Assembly: GCF_018141425.1 (NCBI RefSeq)
Contig: NZ_CP058561.1
Coordinates: forward strand, 248,001-312,000
DNA length: 64,000 nucleotides
Direction: 5' to 3'
Origin: Vallitalea guaymasensis
GTDB lineage: Bacteria; Bacillota; Clostridia; Lachnospirales; Vallitaleaceae
A program made the position numbers and the translations under genes. Position 1 is the stretch's first letter. Every line of letters starts with the position of its first letter. Below the pieces are notes generated by a model. It ran no database searches. It was not told the origin of the DNA and worked only from the letters and a program-made list of their open reading frames with translations. Positions 1 through 11,000 of the stretch are shown here, piece by piece.

Positions 1-5
1 ATTTT

Positions 6-515
6 TTAGTACTGCATTATTTTTCTTGGAATATATTTTTTTATTGCTTTTAACATTTTTTCATTAGGTTCAAGGATAAGCTTTTCTCTTTTACCATTTC
101 TGACTATCATTGCTGCGTAAGTATTATTGTTGTTAGTACCACTACTGCAATCAATAACCTTTTCGTAATTTGACAATTCACTAGCATGGTCCTTGCTATT
201 AACTGGTGCCATAATCTCTATTTTCCTTACATCAATAGATATAAATTTTTTTCTTTTATTCTTGTTGAAGATTTTATCGATATCCAAATCACCACTTGTA
301 AAAATATACTCGAATTCTACGTTAAGTCTTCTCATCAAGAAAACCGCACCAAATATGATAACTAACGCTATAGGTATAAGAAAACCTACTAAAACAGGTA
401 CCATTGAACAGACCATAATCAATACTATAGCACCTATAATTATCGCTACTCTAATAAGATTATCTTTTAGAGAATTGCTTTTTTCAACTAATTGTTCATT
501 AAATATATCACCCAT
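6..515 (-). CDS. Small two-helix membrane protein (DUF6106-like)
   Basis: A 169-residue protein with two adjacent hydrophobic segments (about residues 22-60) and then a soluble domain of about 100 residues. The stretch EYIFTSGDLDIDKIF resembles DUF6106-type proteins of Clostridia, in which a membrane hairpin is followed by a PH-like beta domain; no function is established. The start follows a good AGGAGG about 6 bases upstream. The gene lies alone at the window edge, downstream of the groEL terminator and with the same orientation. The family assignment is from memory of the motif and is moderate. Confidence 0.6.
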   Translation of the reverse strand: MGDIFNEQLVEKSNSLKDNLIRVAIIIGAIVLIMVCSMVPVLVGFLIPIALVIIFGAVFLMRRLNVEFEYIFTSGDLDIDKIFNKNKRKKFISIDVRKIEIMAPVNSKDHASELSNYEKVIDCSSGTNNNNTYAAMIVRNGKREKLILEPNEKMLKAIKKYIPRKIMQY

Positions 516-691
516 ACTTTTCCTCCTATGTTTAAATTGCTATCTGCGCTGTAAAATAATAATTAATGAATACATTGTACAATTACATCCATTATATAAC
601 AATACTCTTCACTATACAACCATAAAAACTGAATACCTTTAATTCCTAATATAGAATTTTTCATTAAATATAAAACATATATTGTATAAAA

Positions 692-721
692 TCACAAAAG
701 CCATCAGCGTTAACTGATGGC
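692..721 (-). terminator. Intrinsic terminator of groES-groEL
   Basis: Read leftward, the 8-bp arms GCCATCAG and CTGATGGC (700-707 and 714-721) enclose a six-base loop and are followed by a T-rich tract. It lies 26 bp beyond the groEL stop codon. Confidence 0.8.
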
Positions 722-746
722 ATTCGTAAAATAATTATTTATTTAA

Positions 747-2402
<1,656 letters not shown>

Positions 2403-2425
2403 TTAATTTTATTTCAATTCAATGA

Positions 2426-2710
2426 TTATTCAACTATTGCTAATATATCACTTTGCTTAACGATGATATACTCATTATCTTCTAGTTTAACTTCTGTACC
2501 AGCATATTTTGAATAGATAATCTTATCTCCTACTTTAACTTCCATCTTAACTTCTTTTCCTTCAACCATTCCACCTGGTCCTACAGCAACTACTTCTGCT
2601 TCTTGTGGCTTCTCTTTTGCTCCAGTAGGTAATACGATACCTGATTTAGTTACTTGTTCTGCCTCTAATTGTTTAATAACTACTCTGTCTCCTAAAGGTA
2701 CTAATTTCAT
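2426..2710 (-). CDS. groS: Co-chaperonin GroES (10 kDa)
   Basis: A 94-residue lid for the GroEL ring. It starts [13 protein letters not shown] and carries the mobile-loop region ([20 protein letters not shown]) and the [15 protein letters not shown] beta-strand block that define the family. The start follows an AAGGAGG site. It is the first gene of the groES-groEL operon, with a perfect CIRCE about 50 bp before the start codon, so repression by HrcA is expected. hrcA itself is not in the window. Confidence 0.98.
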   Translation of the reverse strand: MKLVPLGDRVVIKQLEAEQVTKSGIVLPTGAKEKPQEAEVVAVGPGGMVEGKEVKMEVKVGDKIIYSKYAGTEVKLEDNEYIIVKQSDILAIVE

Positions 2711-2758
2711 GTTTATTTACCTCCTTATAATTATCTTTCATATTTTCTTTTTCTGTTG

Positions 2759-2785
2759 TTAGCACTCTCTTCAATCGAGTGCTAA
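2759..2785 (-). promoter_or_regulatory. CIRCE operator (HrcA binding site)
   Basis: A perfect inverted repeat of TTAGCACTC (2759-2767) and GAGTGCTAA (2777-2785) separated by nine bases, which is the exact CIRCE consensus. It lies just downstream of the groES promoter. Confidence 0.97.
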
Positions 2786-2796
2786 TCTCAAGGTAT

Positions 2797-2825
2797 ATAT
2801 TATTAAAATAGGCAATTAATTGCAA
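2797..2825 (-). promoter_or_regulatory. groES-groEL promoter (sigma-A type)
   Basis: Read leftward: -35 TTGCAA (2820-2825), 17-bp spacer, -10 TAATAT (2797-2802). The CIRCE begins about 11 bp downstream and so overlaps the expected transcription start. Confidence 0.6.
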
Positions 2826-3057
2826 ATGTTTATTTTAGCCATTTTCAGCTATTATACAATATTAGCTCAATTTACCTTCCATTTGCTCGTGTTTTCTTCA
2901 ATTTGCTCCTATTTTCATTCTTTTCTAGTTAAGATACATATTCCCTTAATTATAATAGCATAGGATATATTTAATTTTTTCTGTATTATAGTCTACATTT
3001 ATGTCACAGCTAATATATATTTTCGCCATAAAAACTAAGGTTTATACAACTTGATTA

Positions 3058-3936
3058 TCATTTTTTGCCAATCTTGAAATCCCTAGCATAATAGAATAGG
3101 AATTGCTGTGCAAATCCTGCTAAGGTTCCATAATGTTCTACCGCAAATTCATGTATAGCTTTTATTTTAGTATCTTTATTAAAATAATAATGCTCCATTA
3201 TTCTTTTGACCCAAACATCAGTAGGAAATACTTCATATCTCTTAGCTCCAAAGAGCAATACGCAATCTGCTACTTTTGGTCCCACCCCTTTAATTTTCAT
3301 CAATTCATTCTTCGCTTCTTCAATTTCCATGGAAGTCAAGCCAACCAAGTCTACTTCATTGTTGAAAACTTTTCTGCACGCATCAACAATATATGGTGCT
3401 CTAAAACCAACTTTCAGGTCTCTTAGGTCTTGTTCACTTGCAGCTGATAATTGTTCTATCGTAGGAAAAGAATAGTATTTAACATTATCTTCTTCCCCGA
3501 TATAAGTACCGTATTTTTTTGATAGCTCTTCTATCAATATTTTAATATGGGTAATGTTTTTATTTTGGGATATGATAAATGATATAAGGGTTTCCCATGT
3601 ATCCTGCTGCAAAATTCTTATACCGCCTTTTTCTGAAACTGCCTTATGTAAATGTTCATCTATATCACTAAGTACTTTCTTGATATCTCCATAATCTCTT
3701 CCCAAATCAAAATAATTCGTCCATATTGTATCAAAATCATTTGTGTTTGTATTATGAAAAATGATTTTATTATCTCCTTGAGTTACTCTTAATATCTTGT
3801 CATACGCAATTAATAGATAATCTTTATCAGATTTTTTATAGAATCTAAAACATTGACCACATTCTAAGATATGTTCAATATCAAAATCAAGATAATCATT
3901 AAATAGTATATTATTATTTTCTACAATATATTCCAT
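3058..3936 (-). CDS. OGG-type 8-oxoguanine DNA glycosylase/AP lyase
   Basis: Base-excision repair enzyme expected to remove oxidised guanine and cut at the abasic site. The 292 residues contain an OGG N-terminal domain (around residues 15-120, with ILECGQCFRF) and a helix-hairpin-helix-GPD domain. The motif LMKIKGVGPKVADCVLLFG supplies the catalytic Lys (GPKVADC), and PTDVWVKRIM supplies the catalytic Asp. A GGAGGG site precedes the ATG. It stands alone, divergent from the DUF6062 gene. The close relative AlkA is less likely, because the GPK lysine marks a bifunctional OGG enzyme. Confidence 0.9.
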   Translation of the reverse strand: MEYIVENNNILFNDYLDFDIEHILECGQCFRFYKKSDKDYLLIAYDKILRVTQGDNKIIFHNTNTNDFDTIWTNYFDLGRDYGDIKKVLSDIDEHLHKAVSEKGGIRILQQDTWETLISFIISQNKNITHIKILIEELSKKYGTYIGEEDNVKYYSFPTIEQLSAASEQDLRDLKVGFRAPYIVDACRKVFNNEVDLVGLTSMEIEEAKNELMKIKGVGPKVADCVLLFGAKRYEVFPTDVWVKRIMEHYYFNKDTKIKAIHEFAVEHYGTLAGFAQQFLFYYARDFKIGKK

Positions 3937-4151
3937 TATTTACCCTCCTAAGATAATCTATATAGTTTAACCTAAACATCAATACATCTCTTTCAATAAG
4001 TTCAATATTTTTTCCTTAATTAAACTTATCTATCTAATAAACTCTATCACTTATCCCTTATCTATGCTATACTCAATATATTCCATATGCTTATAAAGAA
4101 GCTTCATGCTTCTGTATCATAGAATATATTATAAAACAAGTGGGTGTAAAA

Positions 4152-4877
4152 ATGAAAGAAAAAATATATACAATTCCTGTAATCGATTCATTTAAAGAAG
4201 AAGGTGAATGTCCTTTCTGCAATATGTACAAGACTCTAGAGGAAAATACAATCCAATTTGTACTAGGTCCATCTTATATGGAAACAGATGTAAGGGAAAA
4301 AACTAATAATCTTGGATTCTGTAAAGAGCATTTAACTAAAATGTACACTAACAAAAACAGATTAGGTCTTGCTCTTATGCTTAACAGTCATCTCGATAAT
4401 TTACAAAATGAAATTGAAAATCTTATTTCATCCGGCAATCCAAAATCAAAGAAAAAGCTTTTCTCAAAAAATGATAAAAATGACACAAAACTTTTTACCT
4501 ATCTAAAAGAGAAGGAATCTAGTTGTTATATATGCGATAGAATTGAATCTACCTTTCAAAAATATACTGATACGTTTTTCTATCTATTAAAAAAAGATAA
4601 ATCTTTTATTGATTTAGTCAAATCAAGTAAAGGATTCTGCTTAAACCATTTTGCATTACTTTATAATGAAGCACCAAAATATCTAAATGATTCTCAGCTT
4701 GAATCATTTATTGATATCATTGTATCTGTTGAAATAGATAATCTTAACCGTTTAAAAGAAGACTTGGATTGGTTTATTCAAAAAAATGATTATAGATTTG
4801 CAGATGAACCTTGGAAAAATTCTAAAGACGCTCTAATAAGGACTATATTAAAAATAAACAGTCTCAATGTTAATTGA
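4152..4877 (+). CDS. DUF6062 family protein with duplicated Cys/His motifs
   Basis: About 241 residues, no signal peptide and no membrane helix. Two similar halves each hold a CxxC pair followed by a GFCxxH motif: CPFC with GFCKEH in the first half and CYIC with GFCLNH in the second. This layout suggests two zinc- or redox-active sites. The family is DUF6062, of unknown function. The open frame could begin at a GTG four codons upstream (4140), but the ATG at 4152 is preferred. Neither start has a strong SD. It is transcribed toward the DUF2225 gene, with a shared terminator between them. Confidence 0.7.
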   Translation: MKEKIYTIPVIDSFKEEGECPFCNMYKTLEENTIQFVLGPSYMETDVREKTNNLGFCKEHLTKMYTNKNRLGLALMLNSHLDNLQNEIENLISSGNPKSKKKLFSKNDKNDTKLFTYLKEKESSCYICDRIESTFQKYTDTFFYLLKKDKSFIDLVKSSKGFCLNHFALLYNEAPKYLNDSQLESFIDIIVSVEIDNLNRLKEDLDWFIQKNDYRFADEPWKNSKDALIRTILKINSLNVN

Positions 4878-4948
4878 TTCAACTATGTTTAAAATGTTTT
4901 TCCATAGTACATTTTGTATTATGGTTATAAAATTTAGGAAGATAGAAC

Positions 4949-4979
4949 AAGGTTTAGCCATTCATAGCTTTTAACCTTT
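4949..4979. terminator. Bidirectional terminator between convergent genes
   Basis: AAGGTT and AACCTT arms with an inner AGC/GCT pair enclose a short loop; T-rich sequence follows on the + strand and a weaker T-rich stretch on the - strand. It sits between the convergent DUF6062 and DUF2225 genes. Confidence 0.5.
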
Positions 4980-4984
4980 TCTAT

Positions 4985-5854
4985 CTAATCATCAACTTCA
5001 ATATTATTTCTAGCATTTATCCTTTTCTGTTGTTTAACAAGATTTTTAATATTTCTAGCTTTATCTTTCAATCTTTCATTAGCTGTTCTTGATACTATCA
5101 CTTTTGAAACCCATTTTGTTGATTCATCCAATTTCCCTAATTTTCTAGCTAAATCACCCATTAAATACATCACTGTCATTTCCTGCATACCACATACTGG
5201 AAAGTCTTCATTTTCATATGTATTAATAAACCCTTCATAAGCTTTTTCTATAAAGATCATTTCATACTTATGATTTTCTTCTATCAATTCATCTGAAGGA
5301 TTCTCATTTTGTAATAACTCCTCAGAATAACATCTATACAGCCAAGCAATCTTAAGACATATATAAGCTTTTTCACTTGCTTTCACTTTTTTCACTACGG
5401 CGTTCAGTAAAGCTAATTTGTACCTTTCGATAGCTACTTCATACGTATATTCAGCTGGATATTCTCTTCCTCTATAGGTATTGGATATCTGTTTTCTGAT
5501 CCAATCTGCTTGTGTGACCGTTATCTTTTTAAAAAATTTACTTAGAGCTGCATATCCACAGCAATTACAAAGAATGACATCATACACATAAGGAGTAATA
5601 ATATCATATTTAGGTCTTAGATCAGTATCAATAGACAATAATTTAGCTTTACCTGCTCTTACCGTTCTAGTAATGAATTTTTCACCACAAACCGGACATA
5701 ATACTTTCCTATCATAAAGTGAATCTTTTGCTGAAATTTTAGACGTTTTTTTTATTTTCATTTTCGCTCTCTTCTTCTTTTCATCTTCGAATATATCCAT
5801 TGCTTTAATATTGTTAAATCCTAATTTCTCTAGTCCAGAAAATATATCACTCAT
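4985..5854 (-). CDS. DUF2225 family protein
   Basis: A 289-residue soluble protein with CPVCGEKF near residue 54 and CNCCGYA near residue 97, two Cys pairs that probably hold one zinc ion. They are followed by an all-helical C-terminal part (about 120-280) that resembles TPR-like repeats. The RGREYPAEYTYEVAIERYKLAL block is typical of DUF2225. The function is unknown. The start follows AAAAGGTG. It is monocistronic and convergent with DUF6062; the pairing of two Cys-rich unknown-function proteins may be coincidental. Confidence 0.8.
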   Translation of the reverse strand: MSDIFSGLEKLGFNNIKAMDIFEDEKKKRAKMKIKKTSKISAKDSLYDRKVLCPVCGEKFITRTVRAGKAKLLSIDTDLRPKYDIITPYVYDVILCNCCGYAALSKFFKKITVTQADWIRKQISNTYRGREYPAEYTYEVAIERYKLALLNAVVKKVKASEKAYICLKIAWLYRCYSEELLQNENPSDELIEENHKYEMIFIEKAYEGFINTYENEDFPVCGMQEMTVMYLMGDLARKLGKLDESTKWVSKVIVSRTANERLKDKARNIKNLVKQQKRINARNNIEVDD

Positions 5855-6148
5855 AAAATTACACCTTTTCTATTGTGGTATATTAGAATCAATTGAGTAT
5901 TTCTTATGTTATCATCTTTCATTAAGATATGTTTTTATTATAAGCATAAGAAAAAATACATTTTGAAATGTAATATTATATTTATTGTTCTACCTATTTT
6001 TTCCTATTATTAGTATATAATATCATAATATGTAAAAATTTCATAGACCTAGACATGATAATTTAATAGTATTTTAGAAAAAAAATATAAATAAATAAAA
6101 TATTGTCTATTTATAGGGACTATCAATCAATCTGATACTAGCTTCTTG
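5855..6148. other. AT-rich intergenic region
   Basis: No open frame or RNA gene recognised. It should hold the promoter of the DUF2225 gene near 5900-6010 (several TATAAT-like hexamers), but no single pair is convincing. Confidence 0.5.
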
Positions 6149-6202
6149 TGAAAAACCTCCTATAAATGTGATTAAAAATATATTATCACTTTATAAGAGG
6201 TT
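6149..6202 (-). terminator. Terminator of the MBOAT/DHHW operon
   Basis: A long imperfect hairpin: AACCTC/GAGGTT, then TATAAA/TTTATA, then GTGAT/ATCAC, with one mismatch and one bulge. Read leftward it is followed by TTTTT. It lies just past the stop codon of the DHHW gene. Confidence 0.7.
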
Positions 6203-6223
6203 CTACAATTGTATATTTATAAG

Positions 6224-7354
6224 TTATTTTATGTTTAAGATATTTAGACTGGTGTCTTTAGAAAAATTCAATATATCGTACAGAAATAGTGTTTCAGTTA
6301 TATTGTTTTCACTGATGTAATCATATACATTCATTTTATAAAATCTTAGATCCAAAATATGAATCTCTTCATAATGATTTACCAAGAAAGGTATTAAACA
6401 ATGTGCATAGGAATTCTTGAATATCATAAGCTTTCTACCATTGGATACATCTGATTTTATAGTAACTATAGGATGGTTACCATCCAGAAAATATGAATAT
6501 TTATCTTTAGTATCCAAATGTTTCTCTTCATATAAAGAATTAGAAGATTTATTCTCACTTACATAATCAACTTGAACATCCGTTTTATTGGCAGGTGTAA
6601 AAACTTCTATATAATCAGGCTTAATATGATAGTTGTTAGCCTTAGAATATAATGTTCCATAGAATTCTTCCGTTACAATCTTAGTATCAAATTCATTCAT
6701 AGGAATAGGTGTTATGCCCATCTCTTTCCCTAATACTTCATAAGCATAATAAGCACCTCTCATAGTCCAATGATGATCAGTCCTAAAATATAGATACTGG
6801 TCATTTTTATATTTTAGTGCTTGATATACATCTACAAAATCTACATTCAACAGATTGTTCTTCATTTTATTGATAGTCAATAGTTCATCATATGGTGTAG
6901 CAAATGGCGGTAATCTACTTTCATTTACTTTAATAGAGGTTGGTGGAAATAATACATATGTTTTCATGTCTTTCAATTTACTTGTATAATAATTAATATT
7001 AGCGATATTTCTATCTATAATCTCTTCTTTGGGTTTATTAAAATTCTCTAACAGATAATCATCCTTACCAAAGAAAACATCATTATTGTCTTGCTTCAAA
7101 AGCAGCCTTTCACTATCTGATTTCAATCCCACCCAGAAATCCCTGAATATGAATTGGTCAGTAACATAGTCTTCAAATCTTTGAGTAAATCGACCATTTT
7201 TAATTGATTTCCATGTTAAAGAAGGCTTTTTAGCAAGTATTCTGTTTTCAGCTTCTGAGAAATGTTTATCTTCTGTAACAAGATTCAATACATTGATTGT
7301 CACTACAAATACAATAAACATTGCTATAATAGTTATACTTGATTTTCTATTCAC
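6224..7354 (-). CDS. DHHW family (AlgJ/AlgX-like) membrane-anchored protein
   Basis: A 376-residue protein with one N-terminal membrane anchor (about residues 7-27) and an extracytoplasmic SGNH/AlgJ-like domain. The hallmark YFRTDHHWTMRGAYYAYEVL lies around residue 190; its D-H-H-W motif defines the DHHW family. Such proteins work with MBOAT acyltransferases to move acyl (usually acetyl) groups to surface polysaccharides. The start codon is GTG at 7352-7354, with AGGAGGTGG just upstream. It lies 24 bp after the MBOAT gene, so the two are co-transcribed. The target polymer is not evident. Confidence 0.85.
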   Translation of the reverse strand: MNRKSSITIIAMFIVFVVTINVLNLVTEDKHFSEAENRILAKKPSLTWKSIKNGRFTQRFEDYVTDQFIFRDFWVGLKSDSERLLLKQDNNDVFFGKDDYLLENFNKPKEEIIDRNIANINYYTSKLKDMKTYVLFPPTSIKVNESRLPPFATPYDELLTINKMKNNLLNVDFVDVYQALKYKNDQYLYFRTDHHWTMRGAYYAYEVLGKEMGITPIPMNEFDTKIVTEEFYGTLYSKANNYHIKPDYIEVFTPANKTDVQVDYVSENKSSNSLYEEKHLDTKDKYSYFLDGNHPIVTIKSDVSNGRKLMIFKNSYAHCLIPFLVNHYEEIHILDLRFYKMNVYDYISENNITETLFLYDILNFSKDTSLNILNIK

Positions 7355-7378
7355 TACTGTCCACCTCCTGTAAGTCCA

Positions 7379-8791
7379 TCAAAATCTAAAGTATAAAAAT
7401 GGATTGTATGTTGAATCCACTAAGTAAGCAGTTGATATGAAAAGTATTAAAAATAATATACTTGGTACTACTATAGTCTGCAATTTTGAATTAACATGCC
7501 CTTTGACTTGCATTTCATATTTCTTTTTAATGATAGGTGTAGATAAAATAATTAGTATAATAATTAATATCAGATTAGTATACAAATAATATACAAATTG
7601 ATTATTCATTATAGGAACACTACTAAAACCAAACATTATCTTCAAATATTCTATACCGTCAGTCAAATTATCAAAGGAAAATAGAACCCATCCGATTAAT
7701 ATTAACAGCAAGGCATATACATGTCTTATAGGCTTCCATAATCTATTGATAAACTTTAATAGGAATGCTTTTTCTACAGCAATTATCAGACCAAAATATA
7801 ATCCCCATAGTACAAAATTCCAACTGGCTCCATGCCATAGACCTGTCAAAAACCAAACAACAAATAGATTCCTGTATACTTTCAATTTACTTACCCTATT
7901 GCCACCAATAGGTATATATACATAATCCCTGAACCAACTGCCTAGAGATATATGCCACCTTCTCCAGAATTCAGTGATACTAGTTGATATATATGGATAA
8001 TTAAAGTTCTCCAGGAAATCAAAACCAAACATCTTACCTAGTCCAATTGCCATATCTGAGTACCCACTGAAATCAAAATATATCTGGAATCCAAAAGCAA
8101 TTATGCCAAGCCAAGCAGTCAAGATAGTCAAATTATCAAAACCAGTATTCTGGATTTGGCTCCACAATAAGCCGATGTTATTGGCTAATAGAACTTTTTT
8201 TCCTAGACCTAATATAAAACGTTCCAACCCTATTGCAAACTTATCTACAGTTTCTTTACGATTATTAATCTGATCCGCAATTGTTTGATACCTTACAATA
8301 GGTCCTGCTATAAGCTGTGGAAATAATGTAACATAAGTTGCAAGTGCTATAGGATTCTTCTGCACAGGAGCTTGTCTACGATAAACATCTATAGTATATG
8401 ACATTGTCTGGAATGTATAAAAAGAAATGCCTATAGGAAGAGGGAGATTCAATTCACTAAGAGTAGTACCAAATATATTATTTATATTCAGTATCATAAA
8501 ATCAGCATATTTAAAAAACCCTAGTAAACTCAAATTGATAATTACAGAGGATAGAACTACTAATTTTGCTTTCTTATCCTGTTCTCTATACTTCTCAATC
8601 AACATGCCATGAGTATAATCCACTATGGATGAAAATATCATCAGTAAAATGTAGATAGGTTCACCCCAAGCATAGAATACAAGACTCACTACTAGTAAAA
8701 TAATATTTCTGATTTTTCTAGGAGCCAAAAAATACAATAATAAAGTTATTGGTAAAAATATAAATAAAAATACTAAACTGCTGAATACCAT
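7379..8791 (-). CDS. MBOAT family O-acyltransferase (AlgI/DltB-like)
   Basis: A polytopic 470-residue membrane enzyme, the expected length for AlgI-type proteins. ITEFWRRWHISLGSWFRDYV and GLWHGASWNFVLWG carry the conserved His of the MBOAT family. It is expected to pass an acyl group across the membrane to the partner DHHW protein for modification of an exopolysaccharide or wall polymer. The ATG follows AGGAGAG. A DUF4358 lipoprotein lies upstream and the DHHW gene downstream. DltB is less likely, because no dltA, dltC or dltD is nearby. Confidence 0.93.
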   Translation of the reverse strand: MVFSSLVFLFIFLPITLLLYFLAPRKIRNIILLVVSLVFYAWGEPIYILLMIFSSIVDYTHGMLIEKYREQDKKAKLVVLSSVIINLSLLGFFKYADFMILNINNIFGTTLSELNLPLPIGISFYTFQTMSYTIDVYRRQAPVQKNPIALATYVTLFPQLIAGPIVRYQTIADQINNRKETVDKFAIGLERFILGLGKKVLLANNIGLLWSQIQNTGFDNLTILTAWLGIIAFGFQIYFDFSGYSDMAIGLGKMFGFDFLENFNYPYISTSITEFWRRWHISLGSWFRDYVYIPIGGNRVSKLKVYRNLFVVWFLTGLWHGASWNFVLWGLYFGLIIAVEKAFLLKFINRLWKPIRHVYALLLILIGWVLFSFDNLTDGIEYLKIMFGFSSVPIMNNQFVYYLYTNLILIIILIILSTPIIKKKYEMQVKGHVNSKLQTIVVPSILFLILFISTAYLVDSTYNPFLYFRF

Positions 8792-8823
8792 ATGCTCTCT
8801 CCTGTTAGCCTATTATTAAAATT

Positions 8824-8855
8824 AAGGGACTACCCCTAACTGAAAGCAGTCCCTT
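8824..8855 (-). terminator. Hairpin between DUF4358 gene and MBOAT gene
   Basis: 8-bp arms AAGGGACT (8824-8831) and AGTCCCTT (8848-8855) followed leftward by a T-rich tract. It probably ends or attenuates transcription from the lipoprotein gene into the MBOAT gene. Confidence 0.7.
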
Positions 8856-8866
8856 CTATTTTACTA

Positions 8867-9475
8867 TTATTTTAATAAGTTATCAAAAATTTCTTCTATT
8901 TTTTCTGGATTATCATATGTTACATATAATAAGTATTTGCCATTAGTTTTGATAATATTATTTTTAACTTTTTCATATTGATCAGGTAAGTATTGTTCCC
9001 ATACACCTACTTGAGATTCTTTTACTGATTCTAGTACTGCTTGTAAATCACTTACTTTTGAATCATCTGCTGCCTTTAAAATAATTATATGATTAGAATT
9101 AAGATTAATCATTGGTGCAATTAATCTACCTTCTTCTATATCATCTTTATTAATATCAAGAGCTACCATAGGATTTTCTTCTTCTGCCTTAAGATCTCCA
9201 TCAACATATCCAGGTATTACACCTTCTTCAGTGAAATCTTCTTCTGACATACCTTGTTCAATCATATCATTCTTTATCTGTTCTTTTATTGCAGCAGCAA
9301 TATCATCTATAGAAACATTAACTTCTTCTTCCTCTTTATCACCATCACCATTGTTATCTCCTGAATCAGGATTTTCAATATTGCTTCCGTTATCTTTGCC
9401 CTCATCCTTACTACATCCTACAAATACTACTGACATTGCCATTATTATTGTTATTATCGCTATTATCTTCTTCAT
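8867..9475 (-). CDS. DUF4358 domain lipoprotein
   Basis: 202 residues with a lipoprotein signal peptide (hydrophobic core, lipobox VFVGC with Cys at about residue 21), an acidic Asp/Gly/Asn linker (about 25-50), and a C-terminal DUF4358 domain marked by NHIIILKAADDSKV and EQYLPDQYEKVKNN. The function of DUF4358 is unknown. From experience it is often found beside MBOAT/DHHW genes, as here, which suggests a role in surface-polymer acylation. The start follows GGAGGT. Confidence 0.85.
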   Translation of the reverse strand: MKKIIAIITIIMAMSVVFVGCSKDEGKDNGSNIENPDSGDNNGDGDKEEEEVNVSIDDIAAAIKEQIKNDMIEQGMSEEDFTEEGVIPGYVDGDLKAEEENPMVALDINKDDIEEGRLIAPMINLNSNHIIILKAADDSKVSDLQAVLESVKESQVGVWEQYLPDQYEKVKNNIIKTNGKYLLYVTYDNPEKIEEIFDNLLK

Positions 9476-9726
9476 TTTATTTACCTCCGTTTAATTGTTT
9501 GTGTCATTTTTTATATAGTTAATAAGTAATAATTTTTTGTTTCATCAATTCCTCCCTTATTTATTATTCCTTTATTAAACGAAATAACCAAATAAAATGT
9601 TCCAAGAAAATTAAAATAATTTTTATTAAATATTTTATTACAAATATGGAACTTTTTAGAATTTGGTTCGTCTAATAAACGTACAAACAATTAAAACTAA
9701 AAATGAAAAGAAAGGAAGATTATAAT

Positions 9727-10959
9727 ATGAAATACAAAAAAAATTATGTTGCATTGGCTTTGGCAGGAGTATTGACACTAGGAACAGGGTTGACTGCACA
9801 AGCTATGACAGACCAAAAAATAATTTGCTATAATAATGAGGTGACACTTGAAAAACCTGTTCTAATTAATACTAATATAGGAGTAGAAGGTTTATCCTAT
9901 CAAAAAGATGGATTTCTAATGTTACCACTTAGACTAACATGTGAAAGATTAGGCTATGAATTAAAATGGAATGGAAAGACACGTTCTATAGATATCTCAA
10001 AAGGTAATATATGGACATCTATATCAATAGGTAAAGATTCATATTTCAAAGGCAAAGTAGCTCCGTTTCCACTAGGCATGGCTCCTGAAATAGTAAATGA
10101 TTCAACTTATGTACCTGTGGAATTCTTTGAAGAAATATTCAACCAAGACGCTTTTGATATTTTTGAAAGAAATAAAGTAGATGGTAATGTGAGCAACATT
10201 CTAGAAACAAAAAATGGTCATATGATTACAGTTAAATATGGAGAAAACAGTATAATATTCCTTGTTAACAAAGATACAAAAATCGTTGACCCATCAACTG
10301 AAGAAGAAGTAAAAGTTGAAGATATAAAAGAAGGAGACAGATTAGTTGTTTTACATGATTCAAAAATGACTAGGTCCTTACCTCCTCAAACATATGCTTT
10401 TAAAATCAATGTAATGAAAACTGATCAAGCAGAAGAAAATAAAGTCAATGGAAAAGTATCTGGAATCAAAGAGACCAAAAATGGTCATATGATTACTGTG
10501 GATTATGATAAAGGCAATATAATATTTAATGTTGACAAAGATACAAAGATTACAGATCAATTAACTAAAAAAGAATTGACTGTTAAGGATATTGAAGAAG
10601 GTGACGCATTAGTTGTTATCCATGACTCTAAAATGACTATGTCTATACCTCCTCAAACATATGCTTATACTATAAGCGTTTTAAGGGCGAATAAAGTTGA
10701 AGGAGAAGTATCAGAAATAAAAGAAACTAAAAATGGTCATATGATTACTGTAGGATATGGAAAAGATCAAACTATCATCTTCCATATAAACGAAGAAACA
10801 AAAATAACTGATCAAGCATCTGGAAAAAAAGCAAGTATTAAAGATATATCTAAAGGAGATAAATTGCTTGTAAAACATAGTCATATCATGACAGCATCAT
10901 TACCTCCTCAAACAACTGCTTTTGAAATTGAAATATGTTCATCAGATAATACTAAATAA
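9727..10959 (+). CDS. Secreted stalk-domain protein with three tandem ~90-residue repeats
   Basis: Signal peptide (cleavage probably after TAQA), then a copper amine oxidase N-terminal-like (stalk) domain (about residues 20-135) with LPLRLTCERLGYELKW and VPVEFF. Three tandem repeats follow, each starting with K-V-x-G-x-V-S and carrying T-K-N-G-H-M-I-T-V, D-I-x-x-G-D and PPQT. Repeats begin near 10174, 10438 and 10687. The repeats look like small all-beta domains; I do not recognise them. An upstream ATG at 9703 is in frame, but AAAGGAAG lies inside that extension, 8 bases before 9727, so 9727 is the start. The gene is divergent from the DUF4358 gene. Confidence 0.75.
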   Translation: MKYKKNYVALALAGVLTLGTGLTAQAMTDQKIICYNNEVTLEKPVLINTNIGVEGLSYQKDGFLMLPLRLTCERLGYELKWNGKTRSIDISKGNIWTSISIGKDSYFKGKVAPFPLGMAPEIVNDSTYVPVEFFEEIFNQDAFDIFERNKVDGNVSNILETKNGHMITVKYGENSIIFLVNKDTKIVDPSTEEEVKVEDIKEGDRLVVLHDSKMTRSLPPQTYAFKINVMKTDQAEENKVNGKVSGIKETKNGHMITVDYDKGNIIFNVDKDTKITDQLTKKELTVKDIEEGDALVVIHDSKMTMSIPPQTYAYTISVLRANKVEGEVSEIKETKNGHMITVGYGKDQTIIFHINEETKITDQASGKKASIKDISKGDKLLVKHSHIMTASLPPQTTAFEIEICSSDNTK

Positions 10960-11000
10960 TAGATATATAAGGTAAAAGGGGCTTTTCATATCAATATAAA

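Noticed and set aside
193-642. 149-codon frame opposite the first gene
   Set aside because: Antisense to the DUF6106-like gene and running into the spacer; no ribosome binding site or domain.
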